A stretch of 64,000 bases of DNA from Dyadobacter luticola (GTDB taxonomy: Bacteria > Bacteroidota > Bacteroidia > Cytophagales > Spirosomataceae), in NCBI RefSeq assembly GCF_005860805.1, contig NZ_VCEJ01000005.1, forward strand, positions 930,001-994,000, read 5' to 3'. The number at the start of each line of letters is the position of its first letter. Within the stretch, counting starts at the first letter, position 1. Below are positions 41,814 through 50,196 of this stretch, piece after piece. The notes below the pieces were generated by a model that had not been told where the DNA came from, ran no database searches, and saw nothing but the letters and a program-made list of their open reading frames with translations. A program made the translations under genes and the position numbers.

Positions 41814-42332
41814 ATGAAAAAAGCATTTTTATTAGCCACCTTATTAATCTCTGTTTTCTCCGCATTTGGTCAGCCCGAAAAATGGGCTGTGGGTTTTGAA
41901 GTAGGCGAGCCTATTGCCGTCAGTATCAGGAAGTATGGCGACCGCAATGCGCTGGATATCAGCGTCGGGTCTTATATTGGCCTCTTTAAAAGCAAGGATA
42001 ATTACAAAGTGAGCAATGATGATCTGGGAGGCGTCGGCGTGATGTTCAACGCAACTTATTTGTGGTATGTGACCTTCTTTAATGACCGGATGACGGCCTA
42101 CATCGGGCCGGGCGTGCAGGTGAATTCGAGACGTTATTACCCCGACCGGGATGTGAAATCGGTGCATACGACCAACATTTCCACGGGGCCATCGGCTACG
42201 GCGGGTTTGGAATTTTTCTTCGCCGAGCGCCCGGCCTCGTTTTTTGTGGAAGGTGGCGGCTACCTCGAACTGATTCCGAAATTCTTTTATTTCAATCCCA
42301 ATCTCAGCATCGGGATAAGGCATAACTTTTAA
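41814..42332 (+). CDS. Small outer-membrane beta-barrel-like exported protein
   Basis: A 172-residue protein with signal peptide MKKAFLLATLLISVFSAFGQ. The mature part shows alternating strands typical of an eight-strand barrel: KWAVGFEVGEPIAVSIRKY, LDISVGSYIGLF, GVMFNATYLWYVTFF, MTAYIGPGVQVNSR, ASFFVEGGGYLELIP and the final NPNLSIGIRHNF. No enzymatic motif was found. It is followed 11 bases later by a lipoprotein gene in the same direction, so they are likely an operon. Function unknown. Confidence 0.65.
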   Translation: MKKAFLLATLLISVFSAFGQPEKWAVGFEVGEPIAVSIRKYGDRNALDISVGSYIGLFKSKDNYKVSNDDLGGVGVMFNATYLWYVTFFNDRMTAYIGPGVQVNSRRYYPDRDVKSVHTTNISTGPSATAGLEFFFAERPASFFVEGGGYLELIPKFFYFNPNLSIGIRHNF

Positions 42333-42343
42333 CCTATAACATT

Positions 42344-42880
42344 TTGAAAACGAACATTATATCTTACTGCTTGATTTTTCTGGCGCTCATTCAGTTTTCC
42401 TGCTCCGAAACCTTACAGCGCCGGTACGATCAGCGCCACGGCACCACTTCGTCCAGCGACCGCTACGGCAATGACGACCGCGACCGCTCCCGGACTTCGC
42501 CTACCACAACCGGCAAAGATGCCTACCGCCGCGACTATGATAAAATGATGGAGGAGGATGTAAAAAGCAACTATCCCAAAGCAGACTACAACCAGAAACT
42601 CGTGACGCAATACGAGGAAATGGACAAAATGGGGGAGTTGGTTTTGTATGAATTGGACATTCTCGAAAACCGCTGGAATGCGCTGACGGACGATTATAAA
42701 AACGCAAATTCTTCTGAAAAAGAGTCTATTGCAAGCCAGCTAGACCGGATTACCGACGACCGGCTGGTGCTTTATAAAGCCTACACCAATATTTACAAAA
42801 ACGGAAAAACCAACTGGCTCGTGGTGAAGCCGGAGGTGGAAAACACATTGCGGTCGGTCAGGAGGGTTTCGGAAAAATAA
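42344..42880 (+). CDS. Predicted lipoprotein of unknown function, TTG start
   Basis: A 178-residue product. A TTG at 42344 is the only start that includes the hydrophobic leader (KTNIISYCLIFLALIQFSC), with lipobox cysteine at about residue 20. After a low-complexity, Arg/Asp/Ser/Thr-rich linker (about 28-55) comes a helical, charged region (MGELVLYELDILENRWNALT, ASQLDRITDDRLVLYKAYTN), possibly coiled coil. No family is recognised. It sits 11 bases after the barrel gene; the two may form an outer-membrane pair. Confidence 0.6.
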   Translation: MKTNIISYCLIFLALIQFSCSETLQRRYDQRHGTTSSSDRYGNDDRDRSRTSPTTTGKDAYRRDYDKMMEEDVKSNYPKADYNQKLVTQYEEMDKMGELVLYELDILENRWNALTDDYKNANSSEKESIASQLDRITDDRLVLYKAYTNIYKNGKTNWLVVKPEVENTLRSVRRVSEK

Positions 42881-43891
42881 TTACCAGCCGGCACCTTTTG
42901 TACCGGTTTTGATACGGCAAATGTAGCTGTCGACGGTCAGGTATAAGGTACTGCCATCGTCTCCCCAGGCGCAGTTGGAGGTCAGCTCGCCCATTTCGAT
43001 GCGGCCGAGCAGTTTTCCTGCGGGCGTCAAGACCAATAATCCGCCTGGGCCGGAAGTCCAGATGTTACCATCTTTGTCAATTTTCAAGCCGTCAGGCAGG
43101 CCTGCTTTTTCGGCTTTTACCATCGGAGTAGCGTCGTAGAGCAATTTTCCGGTGCCGATTTTCCCATTTGCATCGACAGGGTAGGACATGAGCACTGCTT
43201 TTTCAGGATCGGATTGGGCGATGTATAATGTTTTGCCGTCGGGCGAAAATGCGAGTCCGTTGGGCCGGGTCAGGTCGGTGATTTCCATGGTTACCTTGCC
43301 GTCTTTGGCGATGCGGTACACGCCAAATTGTTGGATTTCACGGCTGTTATCTTCATGTTTTTTGCTCAAACCGTAGGGTGGGTCGGTGAAGTAGTAGCTG
43401 CCATTTGAATGTTCGGTCACATCATTCGGGCTGTTGAAACGTTTGCCTTCAAATTTGTCGGCTAGTGTGATTTTTCCACCGCCTTTTAATGGCATGGCCG
43501 AAATCCGCCGATCGCCATGTTCGCAGGAAACGAGGCGGCCTTTGCTGTCGATGATCAATCCGTTGCTGCCTTCTTCATCACTATACATGCCGAGGCCGGT
43601 ATAACCCGATGGTTCGAGAAATACGGATAAACCGCTTTTTTCTTCCCATTTATAAACCTTGTTTTTCGGCACATCTGAAAATAGCAGATACCCGCCATCC
43701 TTATTCCAAACCGGCCCTTCCGACCAGTCAAAGCCTGAGGCCAAGACTTCTACCTGGGAAGTTTTCGGAAGCAATTTTTCAAATGCAGGATCTTCGTAGA
43801 TTACTTTTCCTAATGTTGGATAGACTTTTTGCGCAGCTGCGAACTGGACGGCGAATAATGTTAGGGAGAGGAAAAGTAGAGTGGATTTCAT
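42881..43891 (-). CDS. Exported SMP-30/gluconolactonase-family protein
   Basis: About 336 residues from the ATG at 43891, chosen because it opens the signal peptide MKSTLLFLSLTLFAVQFAAA; an upstream in-frame start would place 18 charged residues before it. The six-bladed SMP-30/gluconolactonase propeller shows SGFDWSEGPVWNKDGGYLLF (metal-binding Glu), NGLIIDSKGRLVSCEHGDR, RFNSPNDVTEHSNGSYYFTD (metal-binding Asn), TRPNGLAFSPDGKTLYIA and DGLKIDKDGNIWTSG. It hydrolyses aldonolactones in the periplasm. A second exported lactonase of another fold is at 35.5 kb. A palindromic repeat follows its upstream side. Confidence 0.9.
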   Translation of the reverse strand: MKSTLLFLSLTLFAVQFAAAQKVYPTLGKVIYEDPAFEKLLPKTSQVEVLASGFDWSEGPVWNKDGGYLLFSDVPKNKVYKWEEKSGLSVFLEPSGYTGLGMYSDEEGSNGLIIDSKGRLVSCEHGDRRISAMPLKGGGKITLADKFEGKRFNSPNDVTEHSNGSYYFTDPPYGLSKKHEDNSREIQQFGVYRIAKDGKVTMEITDLTRPNGLAFSPDGKTLYIAQSDPEKAVLMSYPVDANGKIGTGKLLYDATPMVKAEKAGLPDGLKIDKDGNIWTSGPGGLLVLTPAGKLLGRIEMGELTSNCAWGDDGSTLYLTVDSYICRIKTGTKGAGW

Positions 43892-43911
43892 TTTTTCTCG
43901 GTTTGTTTTTG

Positions 43912-43969
43912 TTGCCACGAATACACGAATACACGAATCGAGCACGAATTATTCGTGTATTCGTGGCAA
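43912..43969. repeat. Palindromic intergenic repeat with 19-bp perfect arms
   Basis: TTGCCACGAATACACGAAT (43912-43930) is the exact reverse complement of bases 43951-43969. The loop holds further copies of the ACACGAAT unit, so the left side is also a short direct repeat. It lies in the gap between the divergently unlinked lactonase gene (start 43891) and the end of the GH13 gene (43997). It may act as a bidirectional transcription barrier or be a REP-like mobile palindrome. Similar CGTGTATTCGTGG palindromes are familiar to me from other Bacteroidota intergenic regions. Confidence 0.8.
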
Positions 43970-43996
43970 TAACAAAAAGGAGTGAGAGTAGCTCAA

Positions 43997-45502
43997 CTAC
44001 TGGACAGAAAGAATCAAACTACAATAAGGGGCTAGCTCAGCGTGCGAGAATGCGCCAGAATGTGAAGAATCCGTAGAGTAAAGAATATTTTTAAAATCAG
44101 CCTTGTCCTCAGGCAGATACACATTTTTAATATCCCCACTCAGATTATGAATAATCACCAGCGACTTATCAACGTGCGGCCGGAAGTAGGCCAGCAGCTG
44201 ATCATCATGCAAACATACCCGATGCAAATTCGGCGCGAAAATCTGGCTTAATGCAGGCTCCGTTTTCCTCAAAGAAATCAGTGCGCGATAATGATGGTAG
44301 ATGGAATTAGGGTCACTTTTTTGCTCGAAGAGCGGCGTAATCGTCTGGTTTGTAGAAAATTGTGCGTGGATCCAATGCGTATTTTCAGAAACCTCACTTT
44401 CATTTTCCGACCACAAAAAAGGCTCGCGGATGTAAGGATCCGGCTTCGTGCCCAGCATCCCGATTTCTTCCCCATAATATAAGTAAGGCTGGCCGGGCAA
44501 TGTCAGTAAAATGCTGGCTGCCAGCTTGATCTTCGCTTTATGATTGCTCACGACGCTACCGATCCGGTCTTGGTCGTGGTTGGTGAGCATGATGGCGTCG
44601 ATGAAAAGCGGATTATATTTTTCAAAAAGACTATAACTCTCCCGTAACTTTTCTACAATCTCTTCGTCGTGCTCCTGCACTACAATGCGCTGCAAGGCAA
44701 AGCTGAGGTCAAAATGAAAAGTCGCATTTAGATAGCGAAAATAAGGGGCTACTTCCTCGGTTTCAGCCCAAACCTCGGCCACCGTAAATGCGTCCGGTTT
44801 GACATTATTAACGAGTTTTGAAAAATAATCCCAGAAACCGATACTCTCCTCTTTCTCCCAATCGGGATAAATGTGCCGCGCCGCATCCAGCCGGAAACCG
44901 TCCACACCGATTTCAACCAGCCAGAAACGGATGATCTTCTCCAATTCTGCACGCAGCGCCTCTGAGTGGTAGTTCAGGTCAGGCATGCCTTTGAAAAACA
45001 ACCCGTAATATTTTTCCTGGTCTTCCGGGTTGTCGTGCCAGGGATATACTACCTGCGAATCGTCCGAGGTTTCGCGCTTGGAAATGCCCAACGCTTCGAT
45101 CTGCGGCGGCGTCATCCACCAGTAAAAATTCCGGAAAACATTATCGTGACTTTTGCGCGCTTCGGCAAACCAGGGGTGCAATGTGCTGGTGTGGTTAATG
45201 ATCAGATCGAGGTAGATCTGAATGTTCCGCTCGTGCGCCGCGGCCAGCAATGTTTTAAAATCTTCCAGCGTACCGTACTCAGGTTCAATGGAATAATAAT
45301 CAGTAACGTCGTATTTGTGATAGCTTGGCGACGGATGTATCGGGGTTAGCCAGATCGCTTCGATACCCAGCTCGGCCAGGTAATCCAGTTTTGAAATAAT
45401 CCCCTGCAAATCGCCGATCCCGTCCCCGTTTGAATCACAAAACGAGCGGACGAAAATTTCATAGCAAATGCGCGGGATGAATCTGGACTTGTCGGCAATC
45501 AT
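43997..45502 (-). CDS. GH13 alpha-amylase-family glycosidase or trehalose synthase-like enzyme
   Basis: A 501-residue cytoplasmic enzyme without signal peptide. The GH13 barrel motifs are complete: DSNGDGIGDLQGI (calcium-type loop) near residue 23, LDLIINHTS at about 98-106, GFRLDAARHI with nucleophile Asp at about 206, VAEVWAE with acid/base Glu at about 243, and LTNHDQDR with the third Asp at about 310. The pattern fits the oligo-1,6-glucosidase / trehalose synthase / amylosucrase-like subgroups; I cannot choose among them. It starts 6 bases after the maf stop, so maf and this gene are one transcript. Confidence 0.88.
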   Translation of the reverse strand: MIADKSRFIPRICYEIFVRSFCDSNGDGIGDLQGIISKLDYLAELGIEAIWLTPIHPSPSYHKYDVTDYYSIEPEYGTLEDFKTLLAAAHERNIQIYLDLIINHTSTLHPWFAEARKSHDNVFRNFYWWMTPPQIEALGISKRETSDDSQVVYPWHDNPEDQEKYYGLFFKGMPDLNYHSEALRAELEKIIRFWLVEIGVDGFRLDAARHIYPDWEKEESIGFWDYFSKLVNNVKPDAFTVAEVWAETEEVAPYFRYLNATFHFDLSFALQRIVVQEHDEEIVEKLRESYSLFEKYNPLFIDAIMLTNHDQDRIGSVVSNHKAKIKLAASILLTLPGQPYLYYGEEIGMLGTKPDPYIREPFLWSENESEVSENTHWIHAQFSTNQTITPLFEQKSDPNSIYHHYRALISLRKTEPALSQIFAPNLHRVCLHDDQLLAYFRPHVDKSLVIIHNLSGDIKNVYLPEDKADFKNILYSTDSSHSGAFSHAELAPYCSLILSVQ

Positions 45503-45508
45503 TACGAG

Positions 45509-46090
45509 CTATTCCTGCCTGAAATAAGGCTTTAACATTTGATAAACAACCTGGACGGGCAGCCCCATGATGGTGTAAAACGACCCCTCGATTTTCTCAA
45601 TACCCACCATCCCGATCCACTCCTGGATCCCATAGGAACCCGCTTTGTCGAAGGGTTTGTACTTCTCAATATACCAGGTTATTTCTGAATCCTCTAACTC
45701 CCGGAAGTAAACTTTTGCCTGGTCCGAGATCGTCAGCAGCGAATCACCGTCCAGCAAGCTCACTGCTGTGATCACTTCATGACTTGTCCCTGACAGCATT
45801 TTCAGCATTTCAAATGCTTCTTCCGGTCCGGCAGGCTTATTCAGGATTTTTTCATTTGCAACCACCACGGTATCAGCCGTTAAAATCAGATTTCCAGGAC
45901 GTGCGCCACGGAACATTTCGGCTTTTTCCCTGGATATGTAACCTGCTACTTCTTTGGTAGAAAGATCAGCGGGAAAAGTTTCGTCGGTTGGGAGCACCTC
46001 GACATTGAATTCAAATCCTGCGTCAGTGAGCAGCTGCTTTCTTCGTGGGGAGTTGGAGGCGAGGGTGAGAGGTCTGGTAAGTTGGGGCAT
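45509..46090 (-). CDS. maf: Maf-family nucleoside triphosphate pyrophosphatase
   Basis: Maf proteins hydrolyse non-canonical or modified NTPs (for example dTTP/UTP or methylated nucleotides) to monophosphates and are linked to septum control. The 193-residue protein has the signature LASNSPRRKQLL at about 10-21, ILTADTVVV at about 69-77 with the catalytic Asp, NKPAGPEEAFEMLKMLSGTS and PFDKAGSYGIQEW. Length and motifs are standard. It is upstream of and nearly contiguous with the GH13 gene. Confidence 0.94.
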   Translation of the reverse strand: MPQLTRPLTLASNSPRRKQLLTDAGFEFNVEVLPTDETFPADLSTKEVAGYISREKAEMFRGARPGNLILTADTVVVANEKILNKPAGPEEAFEMLKMLSGTSHEVITAVSLLDGDSLLTISDQAKVYFRELEDSEITWYIEKYKPFDKAGSYGIQEWIGMVGIEKIEGSFYTIMGLPVQVVYQMLKPYFRQE

Positions 46091-46154
46091 TTCTGTTTTT
46101 TTTAAATAAAATCTTATTGCCGGAACTATCGGAAGATTAATAGATGTTATGACA

Positions 46155-46183
46155 TTAAATGTAGTAACATTATTTACATTTAA
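46155..46183. promoter_or_regulatory. Inverted repeat upstream of the MarR gene, candidate operator
   Basis: TTAAATGTA (46155-46163) and TACATTTAA (46175-46183) form a perfect 9-bp inverted repeat with an 11-base spacer, ending 11 bases before the MarR start codon. MarR proteins commonly bind such palindromes over their own promoter. No binding evidence is available. Confidence 0.5.
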
Positions 46184-46194
46184 AACTATCAGCT

Positions 46195-46653
46195 ATGTCT
46201 ATTGAAACTGATATCAAGCAAAATAAATTTCGAAGTGCTTATCAGCGGCTGGCGTTAAATCTGGTTTATACGTCCAACTGGCTAGAATACAAGCAGCTTG
46301 AAATTTTCAAGCACTACGACATTACCTCACAGCAATACAATGTGCTGCGGATTTTGCGTGGTCAGCAGATGAACCCGATCAAGGTGAGCGATATCACGGA
46401 GAGAATGCTGGACAGAAATTCCAACACTTCGAGGCTGGTAGACAAGCTGTTGGCAAAAAACCTGGCGAAAAGGACGTCTTGTCCGAATGACCGCCGCGCG
46501 GTGGACGTCGTGATCACGGAAGAGGGGCTGCAATTACTTACTGAAATCGATCCTTTTGTGAATGCCTGGGAGGAGCGTTTCAACATTATTACACCGGAGG
46601 AAGCGGATACGATCAGTGGGCTGCTGGATAAGCTGAGGGAATCGGATCAGTAA
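46195..46653 (+). CDS. MarR-family transcriptional regulator
   Basis: A 152-residue dimeric winged-helix regulator. The DNA-binding part is at about 40-110: TSQQYNVLRILRGQQMNPIK, then VSDITERMLDRNSNTSRLVD and the wing RTSCPNDRRAVDVVITEEG. N- and C-terminal helices form the dimer. MarR proteins usually repress themselves and neighbouring genes and respond to small phenolic or oxidative signals. The inverted repeat just upstream is a likely operator. The YceI gene starts 70 bases downstream and may be part of its regulon. Confidence 0.92.
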   Translation: MSIETDIKQNKFRSAYQRLALNLVYTSNWLEYKQLEIFKHYDITSQQYNVLRILRGQQMNPIKVSDITERMLDRNSNTSRLVDKLLAKNLAKRTSCPNDRRAVDVVITEEGLQLLTEIDPFVNAWEERFNIITPEEADTISGLLDKLRESDQ

Positions 46654-46723
46654 TCCAAGTTTCACCAATTTTCAAGAATTAAACCAATCACAATAATCAG
46701 TAAATCAATCAATTCAATTTAAA

Positions 46724-47338
46724 ATGAAAACTACAATGAAATCTGTTAAACTTTTTGTGGCATCTCTGGCTGTGGCGCTTTTTGTTTCTTCCAATGTTTC
46801 GGCTGACAAAAAAGTAACTACGCTGAAAGTGAACCCTGCGAAAAGTGAGCTTACCTGGGTAGGTAAAAAAGTGACTGGCGAGCATACCGGCAAAATCGCG
46901 CTGAAAGAAGGAAATATCATTATGGATGGCTCGAAACTGACTGGCGGTAAATTCGTTGCCGACCTGACCAGCATTACCAACACCGATTTGACTGACAAAG
47001 AATACAACGGCAAACTGATCGGCCACTTGAAATCGGACGACTTTTTCTCTGTTGAAAAACACCCTACTGCAACTTTCGTGGTAACAAAAGCTACGCCGAA
47101 ATCTGCTGGTGTGTACGATGTAACCGGTGATTTGACGATCAAAGGCATAACAAAACCGGTTACATTCCCGGTGACCGTAAAAACAACTCCTGCTGGTGCG
47201 GAAGCGACTGGTACTTTGGTAGTTGACCGCTCGAAATATGACATCAAATACAACTCGAAATCGTTCTTCGAAAATCTTGGTGACAAAATGATCAATGACG
47301 ATTTCACGATTGACGTGAAACTGGTTGCTAGTAAATAA
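46724..47338 (+). CDS. Exported YceI-family lipocalin-like protein
   Basis: A 204-residue periplasmic protein: signal peptide to about residue 28 (SSNVSADK), then the YceI barrel, which binds polyisoprenoid-type lipids. Motifs are LKVNPAKSELTWVGKKVTGE, GSKLTGGKFVADLTSITNTD, GHLKSDDFFSVEKHPTATFV, GDLTIKGITKPVTFPVTV and DRSKYDIKYNSKSFFENLGD. ATG codons are at 46724 and 46736; both give usable leaders. The gene is followed by two hairpins. Family members are often induced by alkali or oxidative stress. Confidence 0.93.
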   Translation: MKTTMKSVKLFVASLAVALFVSSNVSADKKVTTLKVNPAKSELTWVGKKVTGEHTGKIALKEGNIIMDGSKLTGGKFVADLTSITNTDLTDKEYNGKLIGHLKSDDFFSVEKHPTATFVVTKATPKSAGVYDVTGDLTIKGITKPVTFPVTVKTTPAGAEATGTLVVDRSKYDIKYNSKSFFENLGDKMINDDFTIDVKLVASK

Positions 47339-47404
47339 AGATAACCTCTGGCCGGGCAGTTTGGCCCGGTTCAGATGTTTATTCTGAATGACTTAGAGTG
47401 CATT

Positions 47405-47438
47405 AAAGCCTGTCCGGATGTGGCAGGCTTTATTTTTT
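47405..47438 (+). terminator. Terminator after the YceI gene
   Basis: AAAGCCTG (47405-47412) pairs with CAGGCTTT (47424-47431) and is followed by TATTTTTTT. A second, closer hairpin with perfect 6-bp arms (CCGGGC 47352-47357, GCCCGG 47364-47369) lies 14 bases after the yceI stop but lacks a long T run. Confidence 0.8.
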
Positions 47439-47454
47439 TGCCCTAAAATGTCGG

Positions 47455-47904
47455 TTAGAGATTGTTTTCGCGGTATTTGGGAAAATCGTCCATAAACCTG
47501 ACCTGGCCATTTACCGCCTGGAAACAATAGTGGCTCATGCCATTTGTAACCGCCAGAAATTGCGGTTGGAGCGTAAAATTATACCGGCTGATCTGCGCGA
47601 AAGTGGCGTCGTTTACGGAAATGAAGGGAGCCTTACATTCCACCAGCAAAAATGGCAGCGAACTGGAAGAGAGGATCATAATGTCGGTCCGTTTCGCTAG
47701 GGTGTTGTAAACCATGCCGGTTTCGACGGCGAACAAGGATTTTGGATAGCCATAATGTGTGATCAGTAAATGTATAAAATGCTGGCGCACCCATTCTTCG
47801 GGCGTCAGCGACACGAATTTTCTGCGGATGATGTCGAAAATATACGGTTTCCCATTTACCTGCTTAACTTTATAAGCGAACTCTGGGAGGTTTAATGATT
47901 CCAT
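47455..47904 (-). CDS. Solitary HsdR N-terminal-like nuclease-domain protein
   Basis: A 149-residue protein from the ATG at 47904 (MESLNLPEFAYKVKQVNGKP); a start at 47934 would overlap the neighbouring gene. It matches the small Bacteroidota proteins related to the N-terminus of type I restriction R subunits. A PD-(D/E)XK core is visible: Glu about 61 in FAVETGMVYN, Asp about 74 in KRTDIMIL, and VECKAPF with Glu/Lys about 89/91. There are no helicase, HsdM or HsdS genes nearby, so it is not a restriction system. DNA repair or nucleic-acid processing is possible. It is divergent from the AMP nucleosidase gene with only 19 bases between starts. Confidence 0.78.
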   Translation of the reverse strand: MESLNLPEFAYKVKQVNGKPYIFDIIRRKFVSLTPEEWVRQHFIHLLITHYGYPKSLFAVETGMVYNTLAKRTDIMILSSSSLPFLLVECKAPFISVNDATFAQISRYNFTLQPQFLAVTNGMSHYCFQAVNGQVRFMDDFPKYRENNL

Positions 47905-47923
47905 AAACGAAGATACGCATCGC

Positions 47924-48697
47924 ATGACTACCAAGGAACAAATCGTCGAAAACTGGCTTCCGCGCTATACCGGGACGCCTGTGGAGGAATTTGGGAGCTA
48001 TATTTTACTGACCAATTTTGGCAATTATGTGACCATGTTTGCGGAAAAATTCGATGTGCCGGTCAAAGGAAAGGACCGGGCGATGCAAACTGCTACTGCC
48101 AAGGACATTACCATCATCAACTTCGGTATGGGCAGCCCGATGGCGGCCACGGTCATGGACCTTTTATCAGCGATCAGCCCCAAAGCCGTCTTGTTTTTAG
48201 GTAAATGCGGCGGCCTCAAAAAAACGCAGGTAGGTGACCTGATTCTGCCGATTGCAGCGATCCGCGGCGAAGGTACCGGTGACGATTACATGCCGCCTGA
48301 GATTCCTGCATTACCTTCATTCCGCCTTCAAAGCACGGTTTCGGCCAGCATTGCCAAACATAAAATGGATTACTGGACCGGCACGGTTTACACCACCAAC
48401 CGCCGCATCTGGGAGCATGATAACGAGTTCAAAGAATACCTCCGTGAAATCCGTGCGATGGCGATCGATATGGAAACCGCTACGATTTTTATTGTTGGTT
48501 TTGCCAACTCCATCCCCCATGGCGCGCTGCTGCTGGTATCCGACAATCCGCTGGTGCCGGAAGGTGTGAAAACAGAGGAAAGTGATAAAAAAGTGACGAC
48601 CAATTTTGTCAAAAAACACCTGGATATCGGCATCGAAGCTCTGACAGAACTGGCCCGCTCAGGTGCTTCTGTCAAACATTTGCGTTTTGAAAACTGA
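47924..48697 (+). CDS. amn: AMP nucleosidase
   Basis: This enzyme splits AMP into adenine and ribose 5-phosphate to lower the AMP pool. The 257-residue protein is the short Bacteroidota form without the extra N-terminal domain of the E. coli enzyme. It has the nucleoside phosphorylase/nucleosidase fold: IINFGMGSPMAATVMDLLSA, AVLFLGKCGGLKKTQVGDLI, the substrate Glu in AMAIDMETATIFIV and the closing Asp in LLVSDNPLVPEG. Initiation is at the ATG at 47924. It converges on the GH140 gene with 3 bases between the stops. Confidence 0.92.
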   Translation: MTTKEQIVENWLPRYTGTPVEEFGSYILLTNFGNYVTMFAEKFDVPVKGKDRAMQTATAKDITIINFGMGSPMAATVMDLLSAISPKAVLFLGKCGGLKKTQVGDLILPIAAIRGEGTGDDYMPPEIPALPSFRLQSTVSASIAKHKMDYWTGTVYTTNRRIWEHDNEFKEYLREIRAMAIDMETATIFIVGFANSIPHGALLLVSDNPLVPEGVKTEESDKKVTTNFVKKHLDIGIEALTELARSGASVKHLRFEN

Positions 48698-48700
48698 TTT

Positions 48701-50083
48701 TTATTGCTTTTTCAAATTGTATCCTGCCCAAGGTTTGGTCGCATCGTCGATCACCAGAACCCAGTCGGTATCCGGCCCGGCAGCGTAAGGTTTGAATTCT
48801 TCCGTTTTATTATTTCCGTATTCCCCGATTTTCAGGCTAGACCCGTCGCGCGGGTTGAACCAGTACACCAGCAATGTCTTAGCGCTGAATTTGGTCAGGT
48901 TAATGCTGAGCGGCAGTCCGAGCGGGGAGTAAATAAATGCGAAATCTTTTGCTGCTGAAAGCGCACCGATCTGATATCCGCCGTTTTCAGGATTTTCATT
49001 TTTAATGATTTCCTGGTTGGGTACCAACGTTTCCCAGGGATGAGAATCCGCCAGTTTTCTCACGTACCCCATATCGAAAGCGCCGGGTAGGTCAATCGCT
49101 TGCTGCCAGTTGGTTTTCGCGAACGACATCGGCTTGTGCAGCGCATTATTAAACATTTGCCAAACCGGGTGACAACCGTAAGTATGCCCGGCCGCACCGG
49201 ATAAAAATGACCACCACGCCGCCTGCCGCACATCGAAATCATTGAAATAACCATTTTCGGGCTTCCAGTTGATGGCGTGATCTTCGTATCGGGGCTCCGC
49301 GTCAATGGTTGGTTTCGGCGGCGTCTTCGCGTAATCCTTGCGGATCATCGTGTAATTTTTCAAGTTCCGGAAATTGTGACCAGACTGTACCAGGTTCAGA
49401 TCAAGCCAATCTGAATTATGAAAATGTTTGGAAGAATAACTCGCACCGGTCGGGTGGTAAGTAATCAGTTGCGAGCCGCCTGCCACTTTCCGGATACTCG
49501 TCGCCATCGCATTAATAATCGCGGTATGTTTCTCGTTTTCAGGGTCGCGGTCCCCGCCCAATACCCAGATCACGCCTTTGCTCTTATATCTTTTTGCCAA
49601 AAAGTCTCCGTACACTTTCGCGTTTTCCGGTGTCAGGATTTCCGGCCCGTAATCCCACTTTTTACTGAATTTATCACCCCAGGTTGGCAGCAGGCCCATG
49701 TAAATACCCAGCTTATTAGCCTCTTCCACAACCCGGTCGACATGTTTGAAATACTTTTCGACAGGTTTGGTCGGATCATTGTTTTCAAAAACAATGTCGC
49801 CGTATTTGTTAGGAACATTCGATCCTTCAAAATCAGCGCCAATCACGGCCAGCACTACATTGAATCCTTTATCTGCCCGGTTTTTCAGGTACATTTTCGC
49901 TTCCTCAAAGCTCAGCCGGTGCAGCAGCTCCCAAGCCGTATCGCCCAGCCAGAAAAACGGTTTGCCATTTTGGTCTGAAATGTATCGGTCGCCTTTTTTG
50001 ACTTTCAGTTCAGGTAATTTATTCTGCGCGTGCAGGTTGCAGGTTGAAATCAGGAGGAAAAGCAGGGCAAGAAACTGTTTCAT
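48701..50083 (-). CDS. Exported GH140-like (apiosidase-type) glycoside hydrolase
   Basis: A 460-residue secreted enzyme: signal peptide to about residue 20 (CNLHAQ), then a (beta/alpha)8 DUF4038/GH140 barrel and a C-terminal beta-sandwich (about 370-460). Key segments are GKPFFWLGDTAWELLHRLSF, WVLGGDRDPENEKH (Asp about 178/180) and TIDAEPRYEDH (Glu about 263/267), which supply the acid pair. The C-terminal part ends DWVLVIDDATKPWAGYNLKK. Characterised GH140 members release apiose from pectin rhamnogalacturonan II. It stands alone, without other pectinases or a SusCD pair nearby. Confidence 0.85.
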   Translation of the reverse strand: MKQFLALLFLLISTCNLHAQNKLPELKVKKGDRYISDQNGKPFFWLGDTAWELLHRLSFEEAKMYLKNRADKGFNVVLAVIGADFEGSNVPNKYGDIVFENNDPTKPVEKYFKHVDRVVEEANKLGIYMGLLPTWGDKFSKKWDYGPEILTPENAKVYGDFLAKRYKSKGVIWVLGGDRDPENEKHTAIINAMATSIRKVAGGSQLITYHPTGASYSSKHFHNSDWLDLNLVQSGHNFRNLKNYTMIRKDYAKTPPKPTIDAEPRYEDHAINWKPENGYFNDFDVRQAAWWSFLSGAAGHTYGCHPVWQMFNNALHKPMSFAKTNWQQAIDLPGAFDMGYVRKLADSHPWETLVPNQEIIKNENPENGGYQIGALSAAKDFAFIYSPLGLPLSINLTKFSAKTLLVYWFNPRDGSSLKIGEYGNNKTEEFKPYAAGPDTDWVLVIDDATKPWAGYNLKKQ

Positions 50084-50196
50084 CTGAATCGGAGTTTCGA
50101 AATGGGTAGGTTAATATTTTTAAAAGCGCGAAACCGTCAAGACTACTGTGCTCTACTGGTTATGCGTATAGGCTCTCTGCGAAAAATTTGATTGAA

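Noticed and set aside
47455..47904. Type I restriction-modification locus
   Set aside because: No HsdM, HsdS or helicase part is present; the protein is a stand-alone nuclease-like domain.
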